Assembly: GCF_000379765.1 (NCBI RefSeq) | Contig: NZ_KB903449.1 | Span: 179 to 64,178 of the forward strand | From: Flexithrix dorotheae DSM 6795 | GTDB lineage: Bacteria > Bacteroidota > Bacteroidia > Cytophagales > Flammeovirgaceae | Reading direction: 5' to 3' | DNA: 64,000 bases | Shown: piece by piece, positions 18,560 to 28,020 of the stretch | Numbering within the stretch: position 1 is the stretch's first letter | Layout: each line of letters opens with the position of its first letter | Position numbers and translations under genes: made by a program | The notes under the pieces: model-generated | What the model was told of the DNA's origin: nothing | Database searches by the model: none | Seen by the model: the letters and a program-made list of their open reading frames with translations, nothing else

Positions 18560-19426
18560 TTATTGGATAAGGTTAAACTGTTCATTGAACGATTGTGCTT
18601 TGTTTCTTGCCACAGGAATTTCCTCCTCAATCCCTTCCAGTTCGAGTTTATAACCAAGAGCATTCCCTTTTTTTGCCCTTACTTTATTCAGGTTGACTAT
18701 AAAAGACCTGTGTGTTTTAAAAATACCAGGAATCCCACAAAGCTGTTTTTCAATATCGGTAATAGAATTTCTAATCATTTCCTTTTGTATTATCCCATCT
18801 AACATGAGGTAAAAAATCACATAATTGCTATCTGATGCTGCGAATAAAAATTGGGATGGAAAAAAGCTTAATTCTTCGTTCTTTAGACGGGAGTTAATTT
18901 GTATCTTGCTTTCCTCAGGTTCTGTTTTTTCCAGTCTGTTTTCCTCATGAAAATGAGAGGTTGTCCTGTGCCGGTAGTTGAGGGCACTGAAAAAACCAAA
19001 AAAGATGAACCCAACTAAAACAGTGATTTTAATTGAATCAAAAAAGGTTGAAAAATTCCACCGCCCTTTTGGACCTTCCAGCCAAAAACCCATGAAATAG
19101 ACAAAAATACCCATCCCAAAAAGTACCACTGTAACAGCAATAATTTCCTTGAGCATATTCCAATCTTTTGTTGAAGAAAAAAAACTGGTTTTTCGTAATA
19201 TTAAGATTATAGCGATTTGAGGAAAAACAATTGAAAAAGAATAAATTGCCATGCTTCCCTCAAAACCTTTGGAATGGTTTGGATTAATGTTAAGAGGAGT
19301 ATATAAAACCAGAAAAATAAAACTAAATATAGCTGTAACCAATGCTCCACGATAAGGATTTTTGATTAGATAATTTTGTGGGTAGCTCCTATTTAGCCAT
19401 AAAACAAAACTTCTCAACATAGACAT
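18560..19426 (-). CDS. membrane-bound LytTR-family DNA-binding regulator
   Basis: The 288-residue protein has four predicted membrane segments in its first 155 residues (e.g. TAIFSFIFLVLYTPLNI, IYSFSIVFPQIAIILIL, VTVVLFGMGIFVYFMGF) followed by a C-terminal LytTR DNA-binding domain (about 190-285, containing FKTHRSFIVNLNKV). Unlike classical LytTR regulators there is no receiver domain, so the membrane part may sense the signal directly. Its likely target is the TonB-dependent receptor gene that follows on the same strand, but this is inference from position only. Confidence 0.85.
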   Translation of the reverse strand: MSMLRSFVLWLNRSYPQNYLIKNPYRGALVTAIFSFIFLVLYTPLNINPNHSKGFEGSMAIYSFSIVFPQIAIILILRKTSFFSSTKDWNMLKEIIAVTVVLFGMGIFVYFMGFWLEGPKGRWNFSTFFDSIKITVLVGFIFFGFFSALNYRHRTTSHFHEENRLEKTEPEESKIQINSRLKNEELSFFPSQFLFAASDSNYVIFYLMLDGIIQKEMIRNSITDIEKQLCGIPGIFKTHRSFIVNLNKVRAKKGNALGYKLELEGIEEEIPVARNKAQSFNEQFNLIQ

Positions 19427-19880
19427 TCAAATATAAAAGTTTAAAAGCAAAAATAATTATTCTTAAACTTTAATAGGAACCTCTCCAAATTATTAGGAAA
19501 GAGGCATTATTCCCAGCCCAACAATTACTGTTTTAAGGAGTTTCGAAAATCTTCTGTCTCCCATAATTCTTCCATACTTGCCTGAAAAGCCAATATCAGG
19601 CATTCATTAGATTATTCCTCAGTTTTATTGCTTTACCATAACCCTGAAAATAAAAAGAAATGTTAAATTGAAATTCAACTAATTGTTTGGTTGATTATCC
19701 GTGATATGAAATTTTGCGGATTTGGAAACGATTTTTGAGAACTGGTGGTAACCTTCCGCAGGAAACTGAGAAGGTACACCAGCAGTATCAATACTGATAG
19801 CCAGGGAGGAACAAATGCTTTTGCTTGCTCTTGCTATGTTATTTTACAATATGTTCAATCTCTATGACACCAGACCCTTA
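19427..19880. other. intergenic region with an imperfect hairpin
   Basis: This 454-bp stretch lies between the permease stop and the LytTR gene start. Around 19743-19783 the segments CTGGTGGTAACCTTC and GAAGGTACACCAG can pair with two single-base bulges. No T run follows. No gene is seen. Confidence 0.4.
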
Positions 19881-22565
19881 TTATTCCATTTTCAAGGATT
19901 TTACTGGATTAAGTTTTGCTGCCTTTATGGCCTGATAACTTATAGTGATGCCTGTAATTACCAGCATAATAAATCCGGTCAGCAAAAAAATGAGCGGATT
20001 AATTTGAATCCTGTAGCTAAAATCCATTAGCCAGTTTTCCATTAACCACCAGGTTATCGGTGTGGCTATTAATAAAGCAATAATGACGATCCAGACAAAT
20101 TCTTTCGATATCTGAATTAATATTGAATAAATTGGTGCTCCAAATACTTTTCTAATTCCAAATTCTTTTGCTCTTTTATTAACCACCAAAGTAATTAAGC
20201 CAAATAATCCAAGGCAGGCAATAAATAATCCCAGAAATGTGACATAATTAAGAACCACCGCGATTCGTCTGTCTTTCCGGTACATATGGCTAAGTGCTTC
20301 ATCTACAAAGTTGAACTCAAAGACATCGTTAGGATGAATTTTGTTAAATATGTTTTCCACCTTGCTTAGGGTCTCTCCCAAATTTTTGGATTGTAATTTT
20401 AAAGTCACTTTTGGGACAATTGAAGTACTATTTTCATGATTGGAAATGTTTTCAAAAATGCCAAATGGATTAATGGCCAGGATAACTGGATTTACAGAGG
20501 AATGAAGTGAAATAAAATTAAAATCCTTTACTATACCAATAACTTCATATTGAGGAAATTGCTTCGGTCGGTCACCTACATGCCAACCAAAAGTGTTTGA
20601 CATCGTTTCATTGATGAGCATGGCATTTTTTTGATCACTTAAGATCTCTTCCGAAAAATTTCTACCTTGTAAGAGGGAAATATCATGTGTTTCCAAAAAG
20701 GCTTCATCCACTACATTAAAATTAAAAAACTGCATGATATTATTTTCATCCTTGTAACCCAATTCCATCCAGCCATTTTGATTAAAGGTATGCATACTGA
20801 CAGAGGCATTTTTTACTTCTGGTATTTTAAGTATTTCTTCTTTTAGTTGCTGACCTTTGGCTTTTCCATTTTTAAATAAATCAGACAAACCTCCTGCATT
20901 AATATTTTGGGGAATAACCAAAAGGTGTTCTTTGTTATAGCCTAAATTTTTATCCTGAATAAATCTCAATTGTTCACCTATGATCAAAGTTCCCGAAACC
21001 AGCATTACAGAAACCACAAACTGGAAACTAACCATAATTTTTCTGAAAGAATCATTGCCTTTCCCTGAAACCAATTTACCAAGGCTTCCTTTTAAAACAG
21101 TGGCTGGGGTAAACCTGGATAGGATTAATGCCGGATAAATTCCTGATACGAGCCCCGTAAAAGAGGAAATGCCCAGAATAATAAGTAAAGTTTCCATTGA
21201 AGGTTCAATTTCCAATTGTTTGGAAGTAAAACCATTGAATAATGGTAGACAGAGTGTAGCTAGAAACAATCCAAAAAGCATAGCGAAAAAGGTGGTTAAA
21301 AGGGCTTCAGTCCAATATTGCATCACAATTTGTTTCCGCTTCGCCCCTATACTTTTTCGAACTCCCACTTCTTTTGCTCTGCTCAGCGATCTCCCAATTG
21401 AAAGAGTCATAAAATTTATAGCGGCTACAATTAGAATAAATAAGGCAATTGTTCCTAAAATATAACTGTATTTTCCATCACTCACTTCTGCAAACCCCCT
21501 CGGCATTTCACTATTTAAATGAATATCTGTTAGGGGTTGCAGCCCAACTCTATATCCATTTTGAGGATAATTATCTGCCAATAAAGATTTAATAGTTCCC
21601 TCTATTTTATGGCAAATCAGGTCAGGAGAACTATTTTCATTAATTTTCACGTAGGTTTCTACCGATACACTATACCAATTTTCCAATTCATTTCTAGATG
21701 CACCAGTTTCATAATTGGAATAAGGGATAATTAGCTCATAAGTTATACTGGAATTGCTTGGTGCATCCTCGATTATTCCCACAATTTTAAACGGCTTTTT
21801 TTCTCCATTTAAATCGATATTAATCAGTTTTCCCAATGCTTTTTCATCTCCAAAATATTTTTTTAATACCTTTTCTGACAGAATAACATTTCCTGGCTGA
21901 AGCAGAAAATTATTTCTATCTCCATCAATTTCTTTAAAATTGAATAATTCGAAAAATCCCTTTTCTGCAAAAAGTACATGCTGATTGTCACTGAAATCTG
22001 TTTTGGAGATCAGGGTATTGATTTGGGCAATTCTTACCACCTGAGCGGCTTCTGGCAGGGTATTCCGGATAGTCTGGCCAAGCACAATAGGTGTAGTACT
22101 ATTAAAATAAATTTCATTATTTCCATGATCTTCTTTTACCCAAGCCCTGTAAATCTGATCCGAATCCTGGTGGAATTTGTCATAAGACCACTCGTCTTTC
22201 ACAAATAAGGCAATAAGAATAGCACAAGCAAGTGCTATAGATAACCCTGAAATATTGACGGTTGTATATAATTTTTCTTTTACAAGTATCCGGAAGGACA
22301 CTTTCAGGTAATTTTTCAGCATAGCTGTAGAGGGATTAATTCGAAAAAATGTTCTGTTACCTTTTATTGTTGAATAATTAAAGAATCGAAATACATCCAA
22401 AATGAATTTGAAGCGTGCTTTTTTGATATTTTCAGATTTACATCTTCTTAGAAATAATTCATAAATATCTCCTTGAACTTCTTCCAGTAGTTCCGGAGCA
22501 CAATACCATTCCAGAAAGTTGTCGGCCCAGGCCGGAGGGCTGTTTTTTTTACTGTTTTGCTCCAT
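19881..22565 (-). CDS. FtsX/MacB-type ABC transporter permease with PadR-linked prefix domain
   Basis: The protein (about 894 residues) has an N-terminal prefix (about 1-80, PPAWADNFLEWYCAPELLEE) known from permeases paired with PadR regulators. Two MacB-type periplasmic domains and two FtsX membrane domains follow, with eight membrane segments and the repeated motifs EVGVRKSIGAKRKQI and EFGIRKVFGAPIYSI. Such proteins work with a separate ATPase in export or as mechanotransmitters; no ATPase gene is in this window. The ATG at 22565 is chosen, 4 bases after the PadR stop. A TTG at 22577 would overlap PadR by 8 bases. It forms an operon with the PadR gene. Substrate unknown. Confidence 0.87.
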   Translation of the reverse strand: MEQNSKKNSPPAWADNFLEWYCAPELLEEVQGDIYELFLRRCKSENIKKARFKFILDVFRFFNYSTIKGNRTFFRINPSTAMLKNYLKVSFRILVKEKLYTTVNISGLSIALACAILIALFVKDEWSYDKFHQDSDQIYRAWVKEDHGNNEIYFNSTTPIVLGQTIRNTLPEAAQVVRIAQINTLISKTDFSDNQHVLFAEKGFFELFNFKEIDGDRNNFLLQPGNVILSEKVLKKYFGDEKALGKLINIDLNGEKKPFKIVGIIEDAPSNSSITYELIIPYSNYETGASRNELENWYSVSVETYVKINENSSPDLICHKIEGTIKSLLADNYPQNGYRVGLQPLTDIHLNSEMPRGFAEVSDGKYSYILGTIALFILIVAAINFMTLSIGRSLSRAKEVGVRKSIGAKRKQIVMQYWTEALLTTFFAMLFGLFLATLCLPLFNGFTSKQLEIEPSMETLLIILGISSFTGLVSGIYPALILSRFTPATVLKGSLGKLVSGKGNDSFRKIMVSFQFVVSVMLVSGTLIIGEQLRFIQDKNLGYNKEHLLVIPQNINAGGLSDLFKNGKAKGQQLKEEILKIPEVKNASVSMHTFNQNGWMELGYKDENNIMQFFNFNVVDEAFLETHDISLLQGRNFSEEILSDQKNAMLINETMSNTFGWHVGDRPKQFPQYEVIGIVKDFNFISLHSSVNPVILAINPFGIFENISNHENSTSIVPKVTLKLQSKNLGETLSKVENIFNKIHPNDVFEFNFVDEALSHMYRKDRRIAVVLNYVTFLGLFIACLGLFGLITLVVNKRAKEFGIRKVFGAPIYSILIQISKEFVWIVIIALLIATPITWWLMENWLMDFSYRIQINPLIFLLTGFIMLVITGITISYQAIKAAKLNPVKSLKME

Positions 22566-22569
22566 AATT

Positions 22570-22893
22570 TTAACCAAAACTAATTTTTGGAATTTGTTGC
22601 CACATCCGTTCCCTGTGCTGTTGAACTTCCTTTAGTGTGCTGTATCCGTAGCTGGTAATTTTATAAAGGCGTTTTCGTCTTCCACCCCTGTCTTGAGTTG
22701 CTCCTCCCATATCAGATTTAATTAACCCTTTCTTTTCCAATCTTCGTAAAACGGTGTGTACCGCACTCAGGGAAATATTATTTCCAGATTGTTGATTATA
22801 TTCATCCGTAATGCTAACTCCGTAAGCCTGATCATTCATAATGGCTACAACCAATAAAATCATTTCTTCCAAATTTCCTAACTGGTTCCCCAT
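22570..22893 (-). CDS. PadR-family transcriptional regulator
   Basis: The 107-residue protein is a winged helix-turn-helix of the short PadR type (LEEMILLVVAIMNDQAYG, LSAVHTVLRRLEKKGLIKSD, GRRKRLYKITSYGYSTL). Two palindromes upstream are probable operators. It probably represses itself and the permease downstream in the same operon until an unknown compound is bound. Confidence 0.92.
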   Translation of the reverse strand: MGNQLGNLEEMILLVVAIMNDQAYGVSITDEYNQQSGNNISLSAVHTVLRRLEKKGLIKSDMGGATQDRGGRRKRLYKITSYGYSTLKEVQQHRERMWQQIPKISFG

Positions 22894-22915
22894 GAGTAAA
22901 AAGTATTAGTTCAAT

Positions 22916-22964
22916 ATTTGTAAAACAAATTTACTGCAATTTAATCAACTTTTGTAAAACAAAT
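22916..22964. promoter_or_regulatory. pair of PadR-type operator palindromes
   Basis: ATTTGTAAAACAAAT (22916-22930) is a perfect 6-bp-arm palindrome, and TTTTGTAAAACAAAT (22950-22964) repeats it with one change, 34 bases centre to centre. They lie 23-71 bases upstream of the PadR start, over the expected promoter, and suggest autoregulation of the PadR-permease operon. Confidence 0.65.
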
Positions 22965-23229
22965 ATATAACTACGAATTTGAATGATTTAAACGGAAAGA
23001 ATTATACAGCAAAGGTTTTTGAAAAAGGGCAGGTCAAACTTGCCAGAGATAAAATAAACTGAAAAATCCCAAAAGAAGGATTACTTTAAAAAAGTACTAA
23101 AACTAAATCCTGATATCAGATGAAAACTGAGAATTTCTTTATAATGACCTGGGGATACAAAACTGACGTTAAAATTGTGAAGGCATCATAACCCCAAATT
23201 AATAGTTTTTTTCTTTTTATCTAAGCGTT

Positions 23230-23237
23230 TAGATTTG
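23230..23237 (+). promoter_or_regulatory. candidate -7 element of the kinase-regulator operon
   Basis: TAGATTTG matches the Bacteroidota TAnnTTTG element, 43 bases before the kinase start. The upstream -33 region is T-rich but has no distinct TTG. Confidence 0.4.
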
Positions 23238-23279
23238 CCTCCTAAAAAATAAATAAACCAGCAACCTCATACCATAAAC

Positions 23280-25244
23280 GTGCGCATTACTACTATAATT
23301 CTTTCCTTATATATCAGTATTACTATAGCAAATGCCTCCCAGAGCGATGCTCCCCAGGATAGCATCGTCACCCAACAGCTTGACAGCCTCCTCGGGATTT
23401 ACAAGCAAAATTTAGATAAGAACCCAGCCGAAGCACAGAAAAGTGTGAGGGAATTAATTACCCTCAGCAGCAAATATAACAAAAAACTGTACAAAGCGAG
23501 GGGGCATTATTTTTTGGCTTATTTACTTAATGCAGAGGGGAAAAACGAAAAAGCGATTGAACAGGGACTTTTATCGGCAAAGGCACTTAAGGATGCCGGC
23601 CGTGAAAAAGGTTTGTCGGCAGTATATAATGTGCTTGCTGTGGCCTATAGAAACCTGAGAGATAATATCCAAGCGATGGATTACTACGTAAAGTGTCTGG
23701 AAATGGCAGAACTCGAAGGAGATCAGACCGAAATTGGCCATGTTTATGGCAACATTGCTAATATTTACATTGAGCAGGAAAAGTACGAAAGTGCTATTGA
23801 CAATTTACAGCGTGCTTCTGAGGCCTACAAAGCGGCTAATTACCCCGATGGAGTGGTTTCCACCCTTTTTGCGCTGGCCAATATTTTCAAAAATCAGGGC
23901 AAGAACGAGGCGGCAAGAAGCTTTTACAGGAAAGTAATTGAATATAGCCTGGCCACAGAAAATTTAGTGCAGGAGGCAAATGCACGAATCAACCTTGGGC
24001 AGCTGCTTCTTGCCGAAAAGAAGTATAAGGAAGCGCTGCCCATGCTCCAAAAAACCTATGCTTTGCTACGAAAACTCGGCTATCCTCAGGATCAGGTGAT
24101 CGTGCTCAATGATCTGGGCGTTGCCTGCAAAAACCTCAACCAAACACAAGAAGCTATTGGTTTCTACAAACAAGCTCTGCAAATCAAAGAAGGTTCTCAG
24201 TTACATGATGCCATACACCTCAACTTATCCGGGCTTTATGCTGACAATAAACAGTATAAAATGGCTTTTCAACATTTATCTCAGGCCTATAGCCTCAAGG
24301 ATAGCCTGAACTCACTGGAAAAAGACAAGCATCTAGCCGAGCTGCAGCAGCAATATGAAACGCAATTAAAAGAAACTCAGATTACCGTTTTGGAGCAGGA
24401 AAAATCTTTAAAGGAAGCTCAACTCAGCCAATCGCAATCGGAAATAAAGCGCCAAACACTGCTCCGAAATGCCTTTATTATTGGTTTTGCACTTGTATTA
24501 CTCTCCCTGGTACTTTTGCGCCACTCCTACATTAAACGCATGCGTATACAAAAACAACTTAGCATCCAGAAAGAAGAAATTGCCCAGCAGGAAATAAATA
24601 CGCTCATCAAAGATTACCGACTCGATGCCATCAAAAAGTATAACGAAGGGCAACAGGAGGAAAGAAAACGTATCGCCAGGGAGATTCATGATGGTTTAGC
24701 CAGTGACCTGGCCAGCTTAAAAATTTCCTTTGAGCATTTCATGAGCAAACAAATGAAAGATAAGGGGTTACAAAAGATGCTATATACCATCCAAACATTA
24801 TATAAGGATTTGCGTGGTATTTCACATCAGTTACATCCGCCTGCTTTTTCCGAAAGTGGCTTCAGCGATTTTCTACAGCAATTTTTACTGGAAAAAAGTA
24901 AGGAGACTAAGACAACTTTGGAAGCACTGTTTTTTCCTCAAAATGAAATTGATCAGCTTCCCGATAACATTTTGGCAGAAATCTACCGTATAGTACAGGA
25001 ACTCACCACAAATATGTTAAAACACGCAGAAGCCACAGAAGGGGAAGTGCAAATCACAAAGCATGAGGATTACATCAATGTAGTTGTGAGTGATAATGGC
25101 AGAGGCATGCCTTCGCAAAAAGTTTCAGGTATTGGTCTGCGCAATATCAAAGAGAGATTGGAGTACCTGGAAGGCGCCCTGGATATCGACACAGGAAAAA
25201 GAGGTACTACCATCAATATAAATTTACCACTTCACCACAGCTAG
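23280..25244 (+). CDS. TPR-containing sensor histidine kinase (NarL/HisKA_3 type)
   Basis: The 654-residue protein has a signal sequence (about 1-20), a series of TPR repeats (about 60-340) placed outside the inner membrane, one membrane segment (about 400-417, IIGFALVLLSLVLLRHSY), a HisKA_3 domain with H470 in REIHDGLASD, and a HATPase_c domain (about 565-650, with DNGRGMP and GIGLRNIKERL). It autophosphorylates and passes phosphate to the response regulator 13 bases downstream. The start is GTG. The signal sensed by the TPR region is unknown; no nearby gene clearly shows what it controls. Confidence 0.92.
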   Translation: MRITTIILSLYISITIANASQSDAPQDSIVTQQLDSLLGIYKQNLDKNPAEAQKSVRELITLSSKYNKKLYKARGHYFLAYLLNAEGKNEKAIEQGLLSAKALKDAGREKGLSAVYNVLAVAYRNLRDNIQAMDYYVKCLEMAELEGDQTEIGHVYGNIANIYIEQEKYESAIDNLQRASEAYKAANYPDGVVSTLFALANIFKNQGKNEAARSFYRKVIEYSLATENLVQEANARINLGQLLLAEKKYKEALPMLQKTYALLRKLGYPQDQVIVLNDLGVACKNLNQTQEAIGFYKQALQIKEGSQLHDAIHLNLSGLYADNKQYKMAFQHLSQAYSLKDSLNSLEKDKHLAELQQQYETQLKETQITVLEQEKSLKEAQLSQSQSEIKRQTLLRNAFIIGFALVLLSLVLLRHSYIKRMRIQKQLSIQKEEIAQQEINTLIKDYRLDAIKKYNEGQQEERKRIAREIHDGLASDLASLKISFEHFMSKQMKDKGLQKMLYTIQTLYKDLRGISHQLHPPAFSESGFSDFLQQFLLEKSKETKTTLEALFFPQNEIDQLPDNILAEIYRIVQELTTNMLKHAEATEGEVQITKHEDYINVVVSDNGRGMPSQKVSGIGLRNIKERLEYLEGALDIDTGKRGTTININLPLHHS

Positions 25245-25257
25245 CATATAAACGATT

Positions 25258-25899
25258 ATGATTAAAACATTTAATATTATTCTGGCAGATGACCATGTGA
25301 TGTTGCTCGATGGTTTGCATGCCATTTTATCAGAACTACCAGAAATTAATAAAATCCATTTGGCCACGGATGGACAGCAGGTATTGCAATACCTGGGAAA
25401 ATTTAATGATATCGACCTGATCATTAGTGATATAAATATGCCAAAATTGGATGGTTTGGTTCTGCTTACAGAAGTTAAGAAAACCAGGCCCAATGTCAAG
25501 TTTTTTGTGCTCAGTGCGCTGGATGACTATCTTACCATCAATAAGGTCATTAAAAAAGAAGCAGATGGCTATCTGCTCAAGTTTGCGGATAAGGATGAGT
25601 TAAAAACTGCCGTACAAAATGTATTAGCAGGTGAACAACACTATGGAGCAGCCGTAAAAGAGCGTTACATGGAAAGTGTTTTTGAGCGTAAAAAACACAA
25701 ACATGTAAAACTTTCTAAAAGAGAAAAAGAGATTTTAGTACTGCTTTCAGATGAATTCACCTCCAAAGAGATTGCTGAGAAACTATTTATTTCTCTCAAC
25801 ACCGTAGAAACGCATCGTAAGAATATACTGCTCAAAACCGGCTCCAAAACCACAACAGGCGCTGTGAAATTTGCGCTTCAGAATGGTATTCTGGAATAG
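25258..25899 (+). CDS. NarL/LuxR-type response regulator
   Basis: The 213-residue protein has a receiver domain (residues 1-120) with acidic pocket ADDH and phospho-acceptor D58 in ISDINMPKLDG. The C-terminal LuxR helix-turn-helix includes KLSKREKEILVLLSDEFTSK and AEKLFISLNTVETHRKNI. It is the partner of the kinase just upstream (13-base gap, same operon). Target genes are unknown. Confidence 0.94.
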   Translation: MIKTFNIILADDHVMLLDGLHAILSELPEINKIHLATDGQQVLQYLGKFNDIDLIISDINMPKLDGLVLLTEVKKTRPNVKFFVLSALDDYLTINKVIKKEADGYLLKFADKDELKTAVQNVLAGEQHYGAAVKERYMESVFERKKHKHVKLSKREKEILVLLSDEFTSKEIAEKLFISLNTVETHRKNILLKTGSKTTTGAVKFALQNGILE

Positions 25900-25909
25900 T
25901 ATTAAGAGG

Positions 25910-26896
25910 CTATTCCGGCTTTTTGTAATGATCTGGAAGCTGGGAATTCAGTACTTCCAGGTCATTAGCGATACTCTTTCCGGCTTTCTCAAATTTTCCT
26001 TCTGTTACCTGACCTGCCAGTATATTAAAATGAAAAAACATTAGGCCTTCATATTGCTGCATACCTATTCGTTCATCACCTTTCACTTTCTGGCTGGTGA
26101 CTTGCAGTACACCATAGAACTGTTCCTCATTTTCCTGATTTACCCAGGTGGACACCAAAATATCATTTAAATCCAATAATGGATTTTCCTCAGCCAGAAC
26201 TGGTTTCAAAGCAGCAAGGCATTCGACCCTTATCCTATCCAATTTACCATTACTGGCAGCTGTATTAAGATCGATATACAAATTAGGTTTGGGCTCACTT
26301 AGTGATATCTCGATTTTATAAAAACCATCAGGCTCCACTTCACTAGTGAAAATCACATCCATGGCAGAACCATAATTAGGGCTATAGCTTCGGATAACAT
26401 TTTCTATCGTACGAGCCATTTTCAGCATAAAGTCCGCTTCACTTTTATCTGTATTAATTTTTAATTTCCAGTAATCCATATGCTCCAGCTTGGCCTCATT
26501 CCCAATAGCTTTCTCGATGGCTTTATGCAGAGCATGATCTTCAAGTGCACGCTTGTACTGACTATTAAAGGAGTAATCATCATCTCCATAGTTCCCTTTT
26601 GGTTTCTTTAATTTGGCATCCCAGTAAATACCGAATTTCACTTTCGGTTCTGTATTCGCTTTAAGTTCCATATAAAACATATTGGGATTCATATTCCCCT
26701 CATTGAAAAAGCGAGTAGCCTTTGTGATGCTCCAGGCATTACCATATTCTGAATTAATGAAATCTGTAAGTTCCTTTTTAGCTTTTTTCTCCGAAATGGC
26801 AAAAAGCCGCATGGCAACCATACCTAAAAACAATAATAAAAAGGGAGTAACCGCCAGGACAAGCCACCCAACTCCAACCCAGATAAGAATTTTCAT
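25910..26896 (-). CDS. hypothetical protein with N-terminal membrane anchor
   Basis: The 328-residue protein has one membrane segment at the N-terminus (residues about 3-30, IWVGVGWLVLAVTPFLLLFL) and a mixed-composition soluble remainder with no motif I recognise. Its 3' end lies only 10 bases from the stop of the convergent response regulator gene. It appears to be a real gene by length, composition and ATG start. Function unknown. Confidence 0.65.
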   Translation of the reverse strand: MKILIWVGVGWLVLAVTPFLLLFLGMVAMRLFAISEKKAKKELTDFINSEYGNAWSITKATRFFNEGNMNPNMFYMELKANTEPKVKFGIYWDAKLKKPKGNYGDDDYSFNSQYKRALEDHALHKAIEKAIGNEAKLEHMDYWKLKINTDKSEADFMLKMARTIENVIRSYSPNYGSAMDVIFTSEVEPDGFYKIEISLSEPKPNLYIDLNTAASNGKLDRIRVECLAALKPVLAEENPLLDLNDILVSTWVNQENEEQFYGVLQVTSQKVKGDERIGMQQYEGLMFFHFNILAGQVTEGKFEKAGKSIANDLEVLNSQLPDHYKKPE

Positions 26897-27053
26897 ATAC
26901 TTCTAAATTAAATTCAATAACGAATTATCCAAAACAATTCTTTCTTCCAATTCAAAATTTAAATATCCATGAAGACAAGGACTTCTTCCTCACTGAAATC
27001 AGTGAATTTACCTTTTCACCCCTAGTGGTTAAAGGCAGAAGCGTAATGCGCCA

Positions 27054-27061
27054 TACCTTTG
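27054..27061 (+). promoter_or_regulatory. candidate -7 promoter element
   Basis: TACCTTTG fits the Bacteroidota TAnnTTTG consensus, 25 bases before the ATG at 27087. A clear -33 TTG is not seen. Confidence 0.4.
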
Positions 27062-27086
27062 TGCTAAAGATTAAAAAAATATATTT

Positions 27087-27488
27087 ATGGGATTACAAGA
27101 GAAAAAAGCGATTCAAGGTATTAAAGATCAATATATGGGTGATCTTCAAAAAGAATTAAATGACATTGTTGGTAAAGAACTTCCTATTGAAATGGATTGG
27201 GATAGCTTTAGTAAGGATATTGATGCCATCAAATTTATACCCGGTGTAGCCGTAAAAAGATCTATCGATGCCTTCCGTGAAGTTTGTAATGACGATATGG
27301 GGAAAGAGGCGGTTCAGGAAAGTATTAACCAACTGGCTATTACTAATATTGAGCAGGAAAATGCTGAAGCCAACAAAACCATGGAAGTAAAAGATGGTGT
27401 ATTCACTATTAAGGCTAGTTTTGGTGGGCACTACAGCGGATTCTTTAACGACACACAAATAAAAGATTACTTAATGAACATTTTATAA
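27087..27488 (+). CDS. hypothetical protein, relative of the fragment at 27741-28019
   Basis: A 133-residue cytosolic protein with no family recognised. Its C-terminal half, beginning DDMGKEAVQESI, clearly resembles the minus-strand fragment at 27741-28019 (DNLGKEALNESI), so this is a small paralogous family. A strong intrinsic terminator follows 21 bases after the stop and a promoter-like element precedes it, so it is a single-gene unit. Confidence 0.75.
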   Translation: MGLQEKKAIQGIKDQYMGDLQKELNDIVGKELPIEMDWDSFSKDIDAIKFIPGVAVKRSIDAFREVCNDDMGKEAVQESINQLAITNIEQENAEANKTMEVKDGVFTIKASFGGHYSGFFNDTQIKDYLMNIL

Positions 27489-27509
27489 TCGCACTGTTCA
27501 ACCAAACTG

Positions 27510-27540
27510 AAGGAGTTGGCAAATTGCTAACTCCTTTTTT
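27510..27540 (+). terminator. intrinsic terminator
   Basis: AAGGAGTTGGC (27510-27520), a 5-base loop and GCTAACTCCTT (27526-27536) form an 11-bp stem with one G-U pair, followed by a T run. It ends the gene at 27087-27488. Confidence 0.9.
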
Positions 27541-27740
27541 ATTTTCTTTTTGGCTCTTTTAATTTCTATATTACCTACCTCCTTTCGCAATTGCATTGTA
27601 TATCCGTAAACAGTCCCCGAATTAAAAGATTCATAGTAAACCTACACTTCTGGATGATGGAGTAACACCACCCTGATTTCTTCCCCAATTTCCACTTCCT
27701 CCCCCTACATTTGGTCTTCCAATGTGTTGATTTTTAACGT

Positions 27741-28019
27741 TTATAGTGTTTTCTCCATTTTCTCCTGCAATATGCCAGGACTCCATAAGTGCTTTCCTGC
27801 CGCTTTCAGATCAAACGCGATGTTTAAAGTTTTATCCGTTAGTATCACGGTTGCATCTTCAGAATTTCTCAAAAGAATCCCATCAATTGATTCATTCAGC
27901 GCTTCCTTCCCTAAATTATCTTCAGCTACCTTAGCAATGGCTAATTTCAAAATTTGCAGAGCCAGAGGCCATATCATGCGTTCTGTTTCATCCGTACCTC
28001 CTTTTTCAATTTCAAGCAC
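27741..28019 (-). pseudogene. 5'-truncated paralog of the 27087 gene
   Basis: About 92 codons on the minus strand are homologous to the C-terminal part of the 133-residue protein at 27087. Matching segments include EDNLGKEALNESI against NDDMGKEAVQESI, and the tails end LQEKMEKTL and IKDYLMNIL. The frame begins with an ordinary GTG (28019), has a stop 7 bases upstream, and lacks the N-terminal third. It abuts the start of the opposite-strand gene at 28021 with no promoter space, so it looks like a remnant of a rearrangement. A shorter functional product is possible but less likely. Confidence 0.6.
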
Positions 28020-28020
28020 T

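Larger units (their letters stand above)
22894..23279. other. intergenic region between divergent genes
   Basis: This 386-bp region between the PadR gene and the kinase gene holds the PadR operators and a candidate kinase promoter. From about 22979 to 23062 a short plus-strand frame ends in VFEKGQVKLARDKIN before a TGA. It has no ATG and could be the tail of a lost gene, but the evidence is thin. Confidence 0.4.

Noticed and set aside
27724-28020. The 99-codon N-terminal extension of the TPR gene
   Set aside because: It is the antisense of a clear homolog of the 27087 gene, and its residues show no TPR or signal pattern.
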